DNA of 64,000 nucleotides. Source: Peribolospora baueri. Lineage: Eukaryota; Basidiomycota; Peribolosporomycetes; Peribolosporales; Peribolosporaceae. The DNA lies in contig JAMDHS010000006.1 in assembly GCA_029717555.1 (NCBI GenBank), positions 310,001 through 374,000 on the forward strand, in the 5' to 3' direction. The position numbers were made by a program, and so were the translations under genes. The notes beneath the pieces are model-generated. The model was not told where the DNA came from, did no database searches, and saw only the letters and a list, made by a program, of their open reading frames with translations. Of this stretch, positions 10,353 to 22,700 are shown one piece after another (within the stretch, counting starts at the first letter, position 1; each line of letters opens with the position of its first letter).

Positions 10353-13055
10353 TCACGCCACCTCGGCCCATCCCAGCACGCCGTTCCAACTCCTCCACAT
10401 GCGCTCTACCACCTTCTCCTTCGCCCTCCGCTCCAAGCTCTCGTCCTCCAGGTCCCTCACGTCCTGCAAGAACCCGCGCCGGAGGCGCTTCGCCGTCCCC
10501 GACGAGCGCGAGGAGAGCAAGGGCGCGACGGAGCGGCGGAGGTATTGGAGGTCGAGGACGAGGAGACCTTGGGTGAGCGGGTCGAGCGTTTTCGATAGGT
10601 CGTCGTCGTCGTCGTCGTCGTTGTTGTCGTCGTCGTCGCGCGATCGTCTGATCGGAAGCGTGCTCGTCGCTGCCGCCTCTTTGCCAGCTGAAATGGTGAT
10701 CAGTCGGTCGATGCGCCTGGAGGAGGGAGCGATATGGACGCCCCGGCGCGCGACGAAAATGGTCAGCGCCTTTCGCCGACATGGACACCGAACCGGCTCT
10801 GGTGATGAACCCGCAAGCCCCGCGACGCACCTCATGGCTTCCCAGCTCTGAATCTTCACCTCTCCTTTCACCTTCCTCCTTCCTCGCCCTGTAACCTGGG
10901 ACAAGACATTTGCCGCCCAACTGCCGAAGACGTACAGCACGCCCAGAGAAGGGGCGATGCCGACACAGCCAAAGAGCAGCTCCTGGCTCTTGAGCAGCCT
11001 GTCGATCCCAGCCATGGCCATCTCCATGTCCACCTTGACTTTTTGCACTTGGATCAGCAACGCCCGGACGAGCGAGCCTTGCACTGTGCTTCGTAGCGGC
11101 CGCTGATGACCATGCGCATCGCGAGGGGAGAAGGAAATCCAATAGCGACCCATCAGTCACCGTCCACCGAACACAACACAAAATTGCCGACGCCCAGCGC
11201 CAGCTCACACGAAGTTCGTCCTCGTATATGCGCAGCACCGGCGTCAGGTCACCCTCTTTGACCTTTTCCGCCACCGTCCTGACCTCGTCAGCACTCATGC
11301 CGTACTTCTCTTTCGAGAAGGATGCGACCATGCGTTGCAGACTCTGAACGAATATGATAACGTGTTCCATCTGTTAGAGCATATCCCTCGAGTCGAATCA
11401 CCCAGTCCTATCCAAAGAAAAGAAAGTCACAAACGGTCGCTCACCTCGAGATCGCTCCTCAGCGAGTCCTTACTCAGAATGACGGCCCTCTCCTCCTCCG
11501 GCCTCCGCACGGTGTCGATGATGCCCATAATGGGCTCTACGACCCACCCGCCCCAGAACCCTCGAATCGTGGCTCCGGTCTCCCTGATGCGCTCCTTGAT
11601 CGCTTCCCTGCTCCTCCACGCCGCCCGTCCGCCGAGAAGGATGACGGTAGGCGCGAGGACGAGCAGAGGCCATCGCCGTGTGAGGAACGCCGGTCGGCCG
11701 AGGCAGGTGGGTGAAAGGAATCGGGAGGAGCAACGTGCTTGAAGAGGTAACAAGTCGGAAAGAAGGAACCGGAGCTCGTCCGCCAACTCGCGCGGCTTGC
11801 TGGCCTCGGGCGCTGCAGTAGAGGCGGCGGGACGAGAGAGGATGGCTTGCGCCTTGGCCAGTTGAACATGGTTCAGGAGCGAGGACAGTGGCACGCCGGC
11901 GACGGTAGACGCGACGCACTGTGGCTGGAAGACGGCCTTGCAAAGCTCCTCGACGCGCGCAGAAACGTCAGCTTTGAAAGCTCCAAACTTAGCCTCGGAA
12001 GGCCAGTCAACGACTTCTCCTTGGGCGTCGGTCAGATCGATCACGTTGATGGCCAATCGTCCGATTTGAAGAGCGATCGCATCACGCACTTTCTGGAGCG
12101 CTTTACGCTTCAGTCGAGCCTCTTGGCGGCCGAGATAGAGAGGGCTGAGCCTCCTAAGGACAAGAGAACGACCACCTTTCACCCCTTCTCTCTGAACATA
12201 GCCGAAGCGCGAGGCCTTGCTTCTAATAGAAGCATCGTCGGCTCCGTCGTTGTCATCACTCTTGAGACGTGACTCTTGGAGTGCTTGGCAGGCTGCGGTG
12301 TGGGGAAAGAGAGAACTTATGAGGTGGTTCCGAGTGCTGGAAAGCGATGCAAAGGTGCGGATGTTGGACAGAGAGAGGACGTCGGCGAACGAGACGGCGT
12401 GACCCTTTTGCACGGTATCTTGGAGAGCGAGCGCGGTGGATATGGTCAGACGGGTGAGTCGAAAGGGTAAGGCTGTCAAAGTGGGGCAGTGGCGGGCGTG
12501 TATAAGTAAAGATATTCAAAGCCGACGACGACTCGTCAAACGATCGCGTCGTCCGCCCGACCGGGGCCACCACCCACTTTGCACGAGGTACGCCGTTCTC
12601 TTGACAGGATCCTCTTCCACCTCTGTCCAATACCAAATTTCCTCCGAGATCTTAGAGGCAGCGTCAAGGAAAGCCTCGAGCACGATGCCATACGATGCCA
12701 CCGTGATCCTTGCCAACGTGATCCACTCGAGCGTCTCCTTCGCGAAGGCCACCGCCTCGTCGTTCTCGCTTGTGACCCTCCCTCCCGCTGGATGATCCTC
12801 CGAGGCGACATGCTCCACTTCGTCAAGCGCCTTTAGTAGTTTCTCCACCGGAAGAGACCCAGCGCTTAGCTCGATGCTGGACAGCGTGCTCTGCAGCCGG
12901 TGCAAGCGGGCGTTGCTGGCGATGAAATCCGCAGCGGCGGCATCAGCAGCAGAGGGGCCGGTGTGGCGGCCAGTAGAAGACTGCTCAAGCTGGCGTTCGA
13001 GGGCATCGAGCTGAGAGGTCAGCTGGCGCACTCTTTCGGTGGCGTAGGAGGACAT
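10353..13055 (-). CDS. NCA2: NCA2-family mitochondrial protein
   Basis: Homologue of yeast Nca2, a mitochondrial membrane protein linked to expression of the ATP6/ATP8 transcript of ATP synthase. Five exons (12578-13055, 11445-12472, 11209-11343, 10831-11102, 10353-10716) give 758 residues. Recognisable parts, in order: an N-terminal coiled-coil stretch (RVRQLTSQLDALERQLEQ); a central segment with LTRLTISTALALQDTVQKGH; a hydrophobic span LLVLAPTVILLGGRAAW; the family hallmark GFWGGWVVEPIMGIIDTVR; a second span LFGCVGIAPSLGVLYVFG; and the C-terminal LLVLDLQYLRR and VVERMWRSWNGVLGWAEVA. An Asp/Asn run (about 10590-10640) is unusual. It lies 350 bp downstream of the Pex8-like gene on the same strand. 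The family call is firm; the function rests on the yeast homologue. Confidence 0.9.
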
Positions 13056-13404
13056 GTTGATTCTGATCCCTTCGATGGTGGAGGGTGGTGTTGGAGGAAT
13101 TGGGTCCGTCTAACTTCCTTCCTCTTTGAAGACGGGATGTCACGGGCGCTGCTGCGTCGATCGTTCCGCGCTGCGCGTAAACGACCGCGTCGCGCGACGG
13201 CAAGGCACATGTGAGTTAGTGAGACACGACGTAGAGGATTCGAGACGGTATATTCAGCACGACAATGGTTCGTAACACAATGAGAATCGTCCTCTGGAAG
13301 CCTACATGGCCATGTGCATATCAGATGTACGACAGAGCGGTCGCCGCGGGGAACAAGCAACCGAAGCAGGCAGGACGGCATGCTTGGGTCAGCCCTCCGC
13401 CACC

Positions 13405-16400
13405 TCACGCCTCTGCGCTACCCATCAGCTCTTCCCGAACCTCCGCCCACCACCGCACGCCGACCTCCTTCAGGCCCGCATCAAGGGCACAATCGATCTC
13501 CTCAAACGAGCGTTCCACCATCTCCTTCCTCTCGTCGCTCTTTTCGGGGATGGAGAGGATGGTGGCGCGAACAAGGGAGAGGAGGGAAGGGAGGAGAGTG
13601 GAAGACACGCAGGGGATGAGGAGCGGGAGAAGGTGGAGGAGAGCACGGAGGCGAGGGGAGGGATCCGGACTTTCGGAACTACCTGGAGTGGAATGACGAG
13701 AGGCTGATGGTGGCGGGGAAGAGGGCGCATCGGACGGAGACGGCGTGACAGAGGTGTTATCGGAGAAAGAGCTTTGCTCCTGCTTTTGCTCCAACTTTTC
13801 CTCCTTTTCGCCCTCCGCCTCCTCAAGCCTTGATCCGTCTTGGCGTCCAGCAACTGTGATCGCACCCACCAATCCTCCTCCTTCCCTTTCTATCTCCTCC
13901 GCGAGCCTCACGACGGCAAGCCATGCCACCGCCTCGTCGCGCTCCGCGAGGGCGGACACCACGACAGGGTAAGCGTGATGGAGTTGCGCCTCCCTAAGCA
14001 GCCCCGGGAAGCTCTGCAGAGAGCACCACGATTCGGAAGGAACAGTGAGAGTTGGCAGGCGATGACAAGAGGGATTCAAAATCAGGGATAGAAAAAGGTG
14101 GGAACAGATCAGCACCCTCTATAGCTTTCGGCTATACGCATAGCTAAGCATAACGACAGAAAGGTAGCGGACACGCACCTTGCACAACAACCCAATGTAC
14201 CACGGAGCGAGTTCGATCGCTATGGACTTCCGGTTTGCGAACAACGATAGCACGGCCGAATGGGCGGACTCGAAGGCGTCTGTATACCGAGGATCTTCGA
14301 GATAACTGTTCGTACGAGGACAAAGTGCGAAAGCGTTACGCCCGCAGGCACAAATTGTGAGGTTTCAGCCATACCGCGCCATCAATGTGTGAGAGAGGAG
14401 AGGGCCGAAGGTGCGATATTGTAGAGCTCTGTAACCACTCACGGCTTACAGGCCATTAATAACGATTCCTCGATTACCTCATCCGGCAGGCTCGCTGAAA
14501 TCTGCTCGGCCACATTGAGGTAGTAGGTTGCGCGCGCCCGGGCTACGGGGTTGTGCTCAAGTCGGCCTTCAGAGGGGTGGTAAAAATGTGAACAGGGTGA
14601 CAAACAGAACGGAACGGCGACGGTGAGCTCAAACATGGGTTCACTTTTCTTCTGCCAGGCCATCTACGTCACTTGCAAGACCGCCAACTCACCCAACTCC
14701 TTCTCTTGCGGGCCAACTCCAATCTCCCCGCCGAATCCATCCCAATCGTCATCCGCACAACCGCCTCGCGGCCCTTCCAATGCGACGCAAGCCTCTTCAT
14801 CCCGGCAAACGATGTCCAATGCGCTGTAAAACACCTTGCTGTACACGTCGAAGCCATCGGGACCAAAGGTGGAGGTGACGAAGTAGAGGTGGGAGAAGGT
14901 TGTCAGAAGGTGGAGGATGATGGCGAGGTACGGAGGGGGAATGGGAGTGGTGGAGATGGTGCGGAGAGGGGTGGAACTTGTCGTAGAGCCCCTGCTGCCG
15001 CTTGTCCTCGACAATCGATGCTTGCGCTGGTCGGACGGTCGGACGCCACGAGGCTTAAGCGCAGCGCGGGGCGGGTCGCCGGTGAAAGCGGTACTGGTAG
15101 GAGCAGAGAGGTCGGTGGCAGCGGCGGAAGAATCGGGAGAAAAGGAGGAAAAAGACGCGACGACGGTCGCGGGGCAGAGGTCCACGATGGCGTCAACGAG
15201 GGACTCTGCGATCATGGTGTAGGAGAAAAGCTGCGTCTTCAACAGTTGCCAAAGTCGCGTCGTCTGTTGGCGACAGGCGTCGGCTTAAACGGGATAAGAA
15301 CAGAGGGAGGTACCGCATGTGTCAGAGTGAAGTAAGCGGGATTAAGGCACTCTCTAGAGACGACCAAAGGCAAGGTTCAAGCAAAAATCGCGAAAAGACG
15401 GCTATGGCCCACCTGAACACTCACCCAACAGTTCGTCACCAGCCCCGCAAAGCTCCGACCTCTCCCAGGCCCCCTCGACCCTTTCCGCCGCGTTCCTCAT
15501 CCGTCTCAAGATGGGCGCGCAGCGTCGCTCGAAGTCGATGGGCGAGAGCATACTGGCGAGACGGGCGAGCGCGTTGGAGAGAATGCGTGAGAGGGGGCCA
15601 AGTGTTGCGTAGAGAGGCCTTTTCATGATTGCATCGATGCGTCGAGCTGTGGTAGAAGTTGGCTATATGGTGATGAGGAGAGGTCGATGTACAAGGCGTG
15701 AATTAGCGGGAAAAGGATATATTTTTCTCGCCTTTCCAGAGCCGATAGTCGAAGGAAAGGGCAAACTCACGGGAAGGTCGACCTTCCCGTCAACCGCCCT
15801 GGTGGTTTCAGCGGAGAGGTCGTCCAAGAACGTGCCGTCCTGTAGCGTCTCGAAAATAGCGCCGGCGCTCGCTGCCACTACGGTCTACGAGGTTACAAGG
15901 CAAGGGAGGACGAATCAATTGGAAGAAAGGATCGATAAAGGGATAAGCAAAGAAGAGAAACATCTATTTGCTCGTCCACTCACCTCGACAGGCAGGATAT
16001 CGAGTTTGGAGTCAGGGACGGATAGAAAAACTTGCGAACCAAGATATAGAGCCGTGGTGAGGTCCTGTTTGCGACCCAAGTCTCGATCTGGCGACGGTTG
16101 GTTAAGCAAGGGAAGGGAAGAGGAGAGGCAGTGTAACCATAACGTCCGTCCCCTTCCTTAGTCGTTTGCTAGTTGTGGGGCGAAGGTGTCAAGACTTACG
16201 TGGAAGGTTTGACCGATTGTCAAACTCCTTCTCCCACTCGTCCGCCGTCCTTGCCTCAGCAGCGTCCGCCGAGGATCCAGAAGCAGTGCAAATGGCCTCG
16301 CCAAAGCACTTTACCCAAACGTCCTCAGCCCTCGTCAACGGCCTCCTCACGCCCACACCCTCTCCTACGGCGAACACACCCGCCTTCGAGCGGCTTTCTG

Positions 16401-17067
16401 CCTTCCTCCTCTTCGCCTCTTGCAGACCTGCCAATAAACCAGTGGCGAGTACTGTTTTAGCAAGTGGCGAAGCAGGGGGCATAGGATCGCGCACGACGGA
16501 AGAGAAGGTGGAGGTGGAAGGAACGGTGAAACTTTGCTCTGGAGCGTCGTCTACCGAAGAGAGCACCGCCGACGTCCACTCGGAGAGGCGAATACGCGCT
16601 CGAAGGCCGGTGGAGCCGTCAAGTGAGCGAATGACAAGCGAAATGCGATGGAGTACGGCGGAGGCAAGAGCGGATGAGATGGACTGGGCTCGGACGAAGA
16701 GCGGGTCGATGTCGGCGCCGGTAAGTGTGTCCTCGCCCTCGCTCCACTCCCCTTTCCGCGTTTCCCCCACGTCATCTCCTCCCTTCCTGCCACGCATTTG
16801 CAACCTAGCAGCATCCCTATCCCAAAGCACTGGGCTCCTCACCACGATGCTGGCAAACAGGGCGACGTCCGACGCGGGGAGGGTGGCGAGATAGTAGGCG
16901 ATGGACCGGTGTACCGTGGATGGGTCGAGGAGGGCAAGATGTTGAGCTGAGGCGGAAGGGGGCCGGGAGAGAAGGGAGCAGAGGGAGAGCAGGCGGTCGT
17001 CTGGCGGAGGAAAGAGCTCCGAGGAGGCGCTTCCCTGCGCATTTGGGCCGTTTGCCGTCGACGACAT
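13405..17067 (-). CDS. Pex8-like peroxisome biogenesis protein (tentative)
   Basis: Eight exons (16200-17067, 15984-16087, 15771-15884, 15425-15662, 14673-15283, 14443-14555, 14179-14305, 13405-14013) give a clean 927-residue frame. Segments recalling fungal peroxin 8, an intraperoxisomal organiser of the import machinery, are MKRPLYATLGPLSRILSNAL, CRQQTTRLWQLLKTQLFSY, YLAIILHLLTTFSHLYFV and YLEDPRYTDAFESAHSAVL. The rest is helical and Leu/Ala-rich with low-complexity inserts. Yeast Pex8 usually ends in a PTS1 tripeptide; this protein ends GSAEA, which is not one. The assignment rests on remembered sequence patterns and could be wrong; a generic alpha-solenoid protein is the alternative. Exon 3 ends inside a 22-bp palindrome. 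Confidence 0.5.
15769..15790. repeat. 22-bp perfect palindrome over a splice donor
   Basis: Positions 15769-15790 read the same on both strands, centred on GGTCGACC. On the minus strand the last two bases are the GT of the donor closing exon 3 of the Pex8-like gene. The coding part specifies Asp-Gly-Lys-Val-Asp-Leu-Pro. This is read directly; any function is unknown. Confidence 0.8.
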
Positions 17068-17460
17068 GGCGATGGTGTCCGTGCGAAGGAGAGGATGAAG
17101 GTGTGACCGTTGTGCGAGGTTGAGCGTGCGGAGTAACGAACGTCTCGGGAACCTTCCGGGCCGGGACTTAATTGCGGTGCGGAGATGCGCGGGGTAAGCG
17201 TCGAGTGTCGATCCTGGTTGACCTGCCTTCCTTACGCGGTATGGATCAGGCGGCGACGTTCCTCTCGACCGTGCGAGTGGGCGTGTCGCCGTCGACGCAG
17301 ATGGATCATACCTTGTAAGTAGTCAGATACGTAGTGCTCGCAGCGTCGTAACCACCGTCCTCGTCTCGTCGAGGCGGACACGTACCCATACCTCAGCTGC
17401 AACCCCCGCATACCCCGTTCTCCTCGGTCGTCGCCGCCTCGCCAACCCTCTGCCTACCAT
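17068..17460. promoter_or_regulatory. Divergent intergenic region
   Basis: About 390 bp upstream of the Pex8-like gene (-), facing the DUF2985-like gene (+). A possible short 5' exon lies at about 17241-17315 (ATG, then a GTAAGT donor), but it cannot be tied to the downstream gene with confidence. Otherwise nothing is seen. Confidence 0.35.
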
Positions 17461-18664
17461 GGCCTCCGTTCGTATTCGAAGACGAGCGTCCGTAGCCGTA
17501 CCCCAAAGGTCACGGATGAGCTCCATGTCGTCGAGTCGGCAGTGCCTTCCGTCCGTTCCCTCACCCCGCTCGCGTCGATGCCTTCCACCCGCTCCACGAC
17601 CTCGCGCGCCGAGGAACGGGAGGGAGACGCGCAGAGAAAGGCGACCGCATCACCCCACTCATCTCCCCATCCGTCCCCTCCTATGCAGCCAGGCGTCGAC
17701 GAAGTGGGCGCGGTCGCAGAGGAGCAGCCCGCCGCAGTGACCCAAGAGCGATGCCCCTCCCAGGGCTCGCCGGTCTCGCCGCCGGCGGCTGCTCCCCAGA
17801 GATTGAAGAGCGACCGAACACGTCGGCCCACCACCTCTCGACGTCGCTTCAGTGTCGTCGCCTCCCTTGCTCTTCCTGGCGGCGATTCGAAGGCGGCTTC
17901 CGAGCGTCGAAGAGCGTGTGTATCGCGGCTTGATCATCAAGATCAACAGCCTTCACGCAACCTTCTGATGCTCGAGCATGGAATGGCGACCCAGCAGAGG
18001 GTCGTGACCTGAGGGCGTCGACCCGCCTCAGCGTTCCAGTTCTATTTATGCTGAACGCGGCGCCGACGCGGATGTGAACGACGCGGAAGAGGAAGAGTTC
18101 CATGAGGAGGAGGTCGTCGACCACCTCGACGTAATCGGTGTGTTGGCCAGCGTTTTCCATGTGACCTTGGCGACAAACGAAAGCAGCGAATTCACCCTTG
18201 TTCCCATTAAACAAGCCAAGTAATTTTTTTGCCTTTGTTCACATCCCTCTCTCACCCATCGTGCAATTATACAGACCCAGCCGTATCGACGTTCTCACAC
18301 TTGACAAATATGCAAAACGCCATCGTATTTCCTCCCCTCACCGCTCTCTACTTGCGTACCCCAGTTATGGATCTGCCATCCCGCTCCGAGGAAGAGCAGT
18401 CGGAGGCCGTTGGCGCTCCTCTGACAAAGTCAACAGCAACGCCCGAGGAAAGGAAACGAGCCATGTCGGATGTCAGCACCGCCTTCCCCTGCCGGCCGGA
18501 CGCCACCAATCATCCATAGTGGAACCAGACGGCGAAATGGGCATGTCCGATCTTAGAACCCATCTTGACGAGAGATCCGCTGGACGACCACGTGTACGAG
18601 ATGCTCACGAGGAAGCAGAAAGTCAGGAGACGGCTGGACGGGCTCTGGGCTTATTTGAAGACTC
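17461..18664 (+). CDS. 5' portion of a DUF2985-like membrane-protein gene; rest missing
   Basis: Three exon-like pieces join in frame. About 18026-18137 encodes an acidic stretch ending EEVVDHLDVI. Exon 18275-18471 encodes DPAVSTFSHLTNMQNAIVFP. Exon 18520-18664 encodes DDHVYEMLTRKQKVRRR followed by LDGLWAYLKT. This layout resembles the cytosolic N-terminal half of fungal DUF2985 proteins, in which LWxYLKT directly precedes the membrane spans. A Ser/Arg/Pro-rich open frame from about 17461 may be the N-terminus; its junction is unresolved. After the GTGAGT donor at 18665 no membrane-span exon appears before the convergent Psy2 gene. Instead a 46-nt poly(C) run follows. The gene is therefore truncated, or sequence was lost in assembly. 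The family call is moderate. Confidence 0.4.
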
Positions 18665-18761
18665 GTGAGTTTGCCCGGCTCGTCGATGCGAGTGGAGAGT
18701 GACTGGAGGTCAAGGTTTTGACCTTCTATCCTTTTCGTTCGGTGCCCCCTGTCCGTGCTTC

Positions 18762-18762
<1 letters not shown>

Positions 18763-18808
<46 letters not shown>
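18763..18808 (+). repeat. Poly(C) run, 46 nt
   Basis: Uninterrupted C from 18763 to 18808, about 100 nt after the last splice donor of the DUF2985-like fragment. Runs of this length are rare and often mark assembly gaps or polymerase and sequencing trouble. A second run of similar length, poly(G) on the + strand, lies at 59110-59151, again poly(C) on the sense strand of an intron. Confidence 0.9.
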
Positions 18809-18810
<2 letters not shown>

Positions 18811-19768
18811 TCTCCTTGATGACAGCTGCTTGTGAAAGTTCCCGGCTCGGCTTCGTTCACTGTCCCGACTCGCCCGCTCTCCTCGAACCGACGATGTTTC
18901 CCCCCGTAATCCTCGTCCCTCCCCCCCCGGGGGCTGTCCTGTCCAATAGCGTAGCACCTGTCCATCCATCCATCCACCCATCCATCTATCCGCTCGTCCC
19001 CCTCTTCTCTTTCCCTGGTGGAATATCAAGCGAAATGGGCCATCTGGAGTGCTTTATTTGCCCCCCCCCCAACCAGACAGATCGGTGGAGCCGGGCGTGA
19101 CCATCTCCGCTCTCCTTCTTTTGTTCGAACGAGAGTCGGCGGTGAGAAATCGAGGGACGGACGGAGCATCGCCTGATTCCTTTCTTTTTGACACACTCAG
19201 CCATTTCGTTTGAACGATGAGAAGGGAAGCAAGGCACGACGACGATGAGCAGAGTAGGAAATTGCATGCGCGCGACGCTGCAACACGAGGAGTGGAGAGG
19301 AAACTGACGACGACAACGACAGCGACAATGACGCGGGGGTCGCTGAGCTTGTAATGATACACGAAACGACGACGACGGGGCGGCGGGACGCGTGAGCGCC
19401 AAAGTGAGGAAAGGGACAGATATGTGAGTGTGACAAGTAGAAAGGGACGACGTCGAAGGTATGTCGGCCGCAACGCCACATCCTCTGGCCGCTAGAGGGA
19501 GAAGAGAACGCAAGAGAATAGAAAATCGGCGGCCAACGCTGGATGAATGGGGTAACGAGAAGACGAAGGAACACACAAGTCCAAGCGGGGAGGCTCGTCC
19601 TCATCCGCGGCGATGGATGATGATGCGCCGGAGAAGGCACAACGTGTTGCGACGAGTGAGAGATCAAAGCGCGGGATCCAAACTCAGAAAGTCCCACTCG
19701 GTCGGTTGACAGGCGATGACGAAAGCGCAAGTCGGAAAAGGGGGAGACAGAACGCGCGCGACCTCGCT
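18809..19768. other. Intergenic; no gene recognised
   Basis: Follows the poly(C) run and leads to the 3' end of the Psy2 gene. It contains smaller C runs (about 18921-18929 and 19060-19069) and CATC repeats (about 18962-18985). I looked here for the missing membrane-span exons of the DUF2985-like gene on the + strand and found no hydrophobic frame. The part near 19769 is probably Psy2 3' untranslated region. Confidence 0.5.
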
Positions 19769-22700
19769 TCAACTCGGCGTCTCCTCGCCCTTTCGCGCAG
19801 ACCCATCGCTGCCTCCGAAAGTTGCGTTCGCGGCCGTCGACTTGCTCAGCCCGATCTTGATCTGCCTCGGTCCTGTCCCGGTCCCGGCCCCAGCTCCGAC
19901 GGATCTTGCCGCTGCTGCGCCTGACGGCACACCCCCACCAGTGCCTTGTGGTGAGGCAGAGCCTGCAGCAGCCTTGGCAGCGCCCGCTCCTAAGACAGTT
20001 TTCGGCTTGGCGCGGCTATTCTCCACGTGGAACGAGGCGCTGGCGTTTGCCGACGGAGACTCGGCAGTGGGATTTGGTGATGCCGAATCTGTTGAAGCCC
20101 GTCCAGGAGAATCTGAGAGATTGACTTTAATCGTCTTCTTAGCAGTCGAAGGGGACGACGTCTGCGCCGACGAAGGCGGGTCCTTCTTCGCTCTGGCGCT
20201 CAGCCGACCCATTATGTCCTCCTCCTCTTCGTCCTCCTCCTCCCTGCGCCGCTTTTCCCTGAGCGAGGGCGGTGGTTCAGAGGGCGCGGTGACGGTGGAG
20301 GCGGTGACGGTGGCGGTGGCGGCCTGACCAGCAGCAGTAGAGTCGGCAGGAGGCGTAAGGGAATTCACGACGGCGGTAGCATCTATGTCACCTTCGGCAT
20401 CTCCGTCGTCGTCATAGTCCACGAGCGAAGGCGATGGACCACTCCGACCGGAGACGCTGCTCGGCGAAGAGTCGCGGACCGGGATCGGCGCGTCCTCGGG
20501 CGAGGCCCGCCAGGCTTGAGTTCGGACGAGCCGGGCTCGTCCACCGCCACGACTGCTGCCAGCGGCTGCATGCGGCTCACGAGAAGCTGTTGAGGATGCC
20601 GCTCCAGCCGCAAAACTCTTCTCCAGCTCCTCGTCCGACTCGTCATCTGAAGTGTTGAAGTAGCTCTCTTCGTCCGCGTCCATGAAAAAGCGCTCGACGT
20701 TCCGTCTCGACGTGCGTGGACTGCTTAGGAAGAAGGGGCGGGCGCGGCCACAGGACGAAAACGTGAACACGGACCCAACTTATCGACAGAAAAGTCGACG
20801 CTCGACTCACGCTTTGCCATCCTCGCCCTGCTCCTCTTCCGCTGCCTCCTCCTTAGGCGCGTTGTTTTGCTCCCACCGCATGAAGAGTTGAGTGAAGCAC
20901 TGTTGCGTGTTGCGCGCCTTCATCAGCTGTTCGAGCCGATCTCGGTGTGTGGTGACGATGTGATCGATGATGGGCTTCGGATTGGTCTGACCGGAGGTGA
21001 TGAGAGCGCCGATATTCAGCACATTCATCTCCATCCGCGACAGGTGGAGATTGCACGTCCAAAATCAAAAGTTCCCGCAAGCTCACCTTTCGGATGTGCT
21101 CGAAGAGTTCCAAGCAAGCCGAGCATACCAGGTTGTCCCTCACCGACTCTCGTTCCATGGTCTCCAGTAGGGCGGTGAACACTTCCCGTTTCAGAAGTTC
21201 ACGGTTCAGAAAGGCGTTGTTGCGGGCGATGCAGGCGCGGAAGAATCGTATGGCCGCTGTTGACGCAAAGGCCGATTAAAGAAAGAAGGAAGAGATGTAA
21301 GGCAATGATGAGCACCACCCCGTCAGGACCTTCTAATGGATCCCCATCAGACATGTGTGAACACGCGGAACTCACTCAATCGAATATGCTTTTCCCGTGA
21401 TCGCAACAAAAAGGCCACCTTGTGAGCAATGGGTGGTGTGCAAACGTAAAACTGGCTGCGGAACTCGTGGTGAGCGATCACGTAGCAAAGGAGATCGCAG
21501 AGGTGGAACAGGAGGGCCGAGCGAGAGCGCAATATCAAGGGTGGAACATCGTCTGAAGCGTAACAGTGAGAGAGGAAGAAGGGAAGTGAGCGAGGGTTGG
21601 CGCACACGCCAGTCTGTCATGACCTGATAGACGCAGCCACCACAGTAGGACACTCACGCTCTTTCATATCCCGAAAGTCCGGCAGGTCGTGCAAAGGCTG
21701 GAAGAGCTGCTCGACCCCTTTTCCTTTATCGTAGAACCAGTCGAGGAACTTGTCCGGGTCGCCCTTGGGCCGCGCGGTGGCGAAATGGGCGCGCTGGCCC
21801 GCTGCCTGCTGGTCCTCGAGCAGGACACGGAGGGACTCGGCCATCTGCGACTTGAGACCGAGGTCAGGTTCACGGTGGAGAATATCTACGATGGTCGACA
21901 TGAGCGTCCGTTCGAGCTTCGCTTCGGCCTGCTGGAGGATGTATATCCTGACGCTGCTGGGGTCGTATTCGATGATGATCATCAGCACCTCCGCTGCGGC
22001 ATTACGGAGCTGCTGGTCCCGTCTCTGGAGAGCGTACTCGACGACGCGAGGAAGACCCCAGTCGATGAGTGTCCGATACAAGTTCAGACGGTGTTGCAGC
22101 TGAAGGTTCTTGCCCATGGCGCATAGCTGCTGGAGGAAGATGACGGCATCGCCCCGCCGTCGCGCCGTCTCATCGTTCTCCTCCTCCCCCTCCGACTCGT
22201 CGAAAATATTGTAAAGCTCTGCGAGGAAGCGGTCGTCGGTGGAGCAAAAGTTGACAATGTCCACCTGGTTGAAGAAGATGAAAGAGTTGAGATTGGCGAA
22301 CGTGGGGTCGTCGAGGACACGGGCGAGAACGACGTCTTTGAGGTAGAGAAGACGGTACGTCTGATGGATCTTGTTGAGAATAGTGGGGTCGGATATCTGG
22401 ACCACTTGACGATATCGTTCGGGATTGGACAGAAATGCGCGGTACGACGCCTTGAGCTTCGGGTACTCAGGGTCATCTATCGAGCGTGATTCAAAACAGA
22501 TCAGCAAGAGCGGGAAAAGGCTTCGACGTGCGAGAAGCGAGGTCAGAACTCACACTCCAGCATCCCAAGAACATGAAAAAAGACGTCCTCCTTGAGGACA
22601 TAGTCGAGGATCAGGTTCTCGCCGAGCATCACTGCGCGCATGGGGAGGCAGAAACCGTCGTCAGTGATCCGAGCTGAGAAGCAGAGGTCGATCGACCTAG

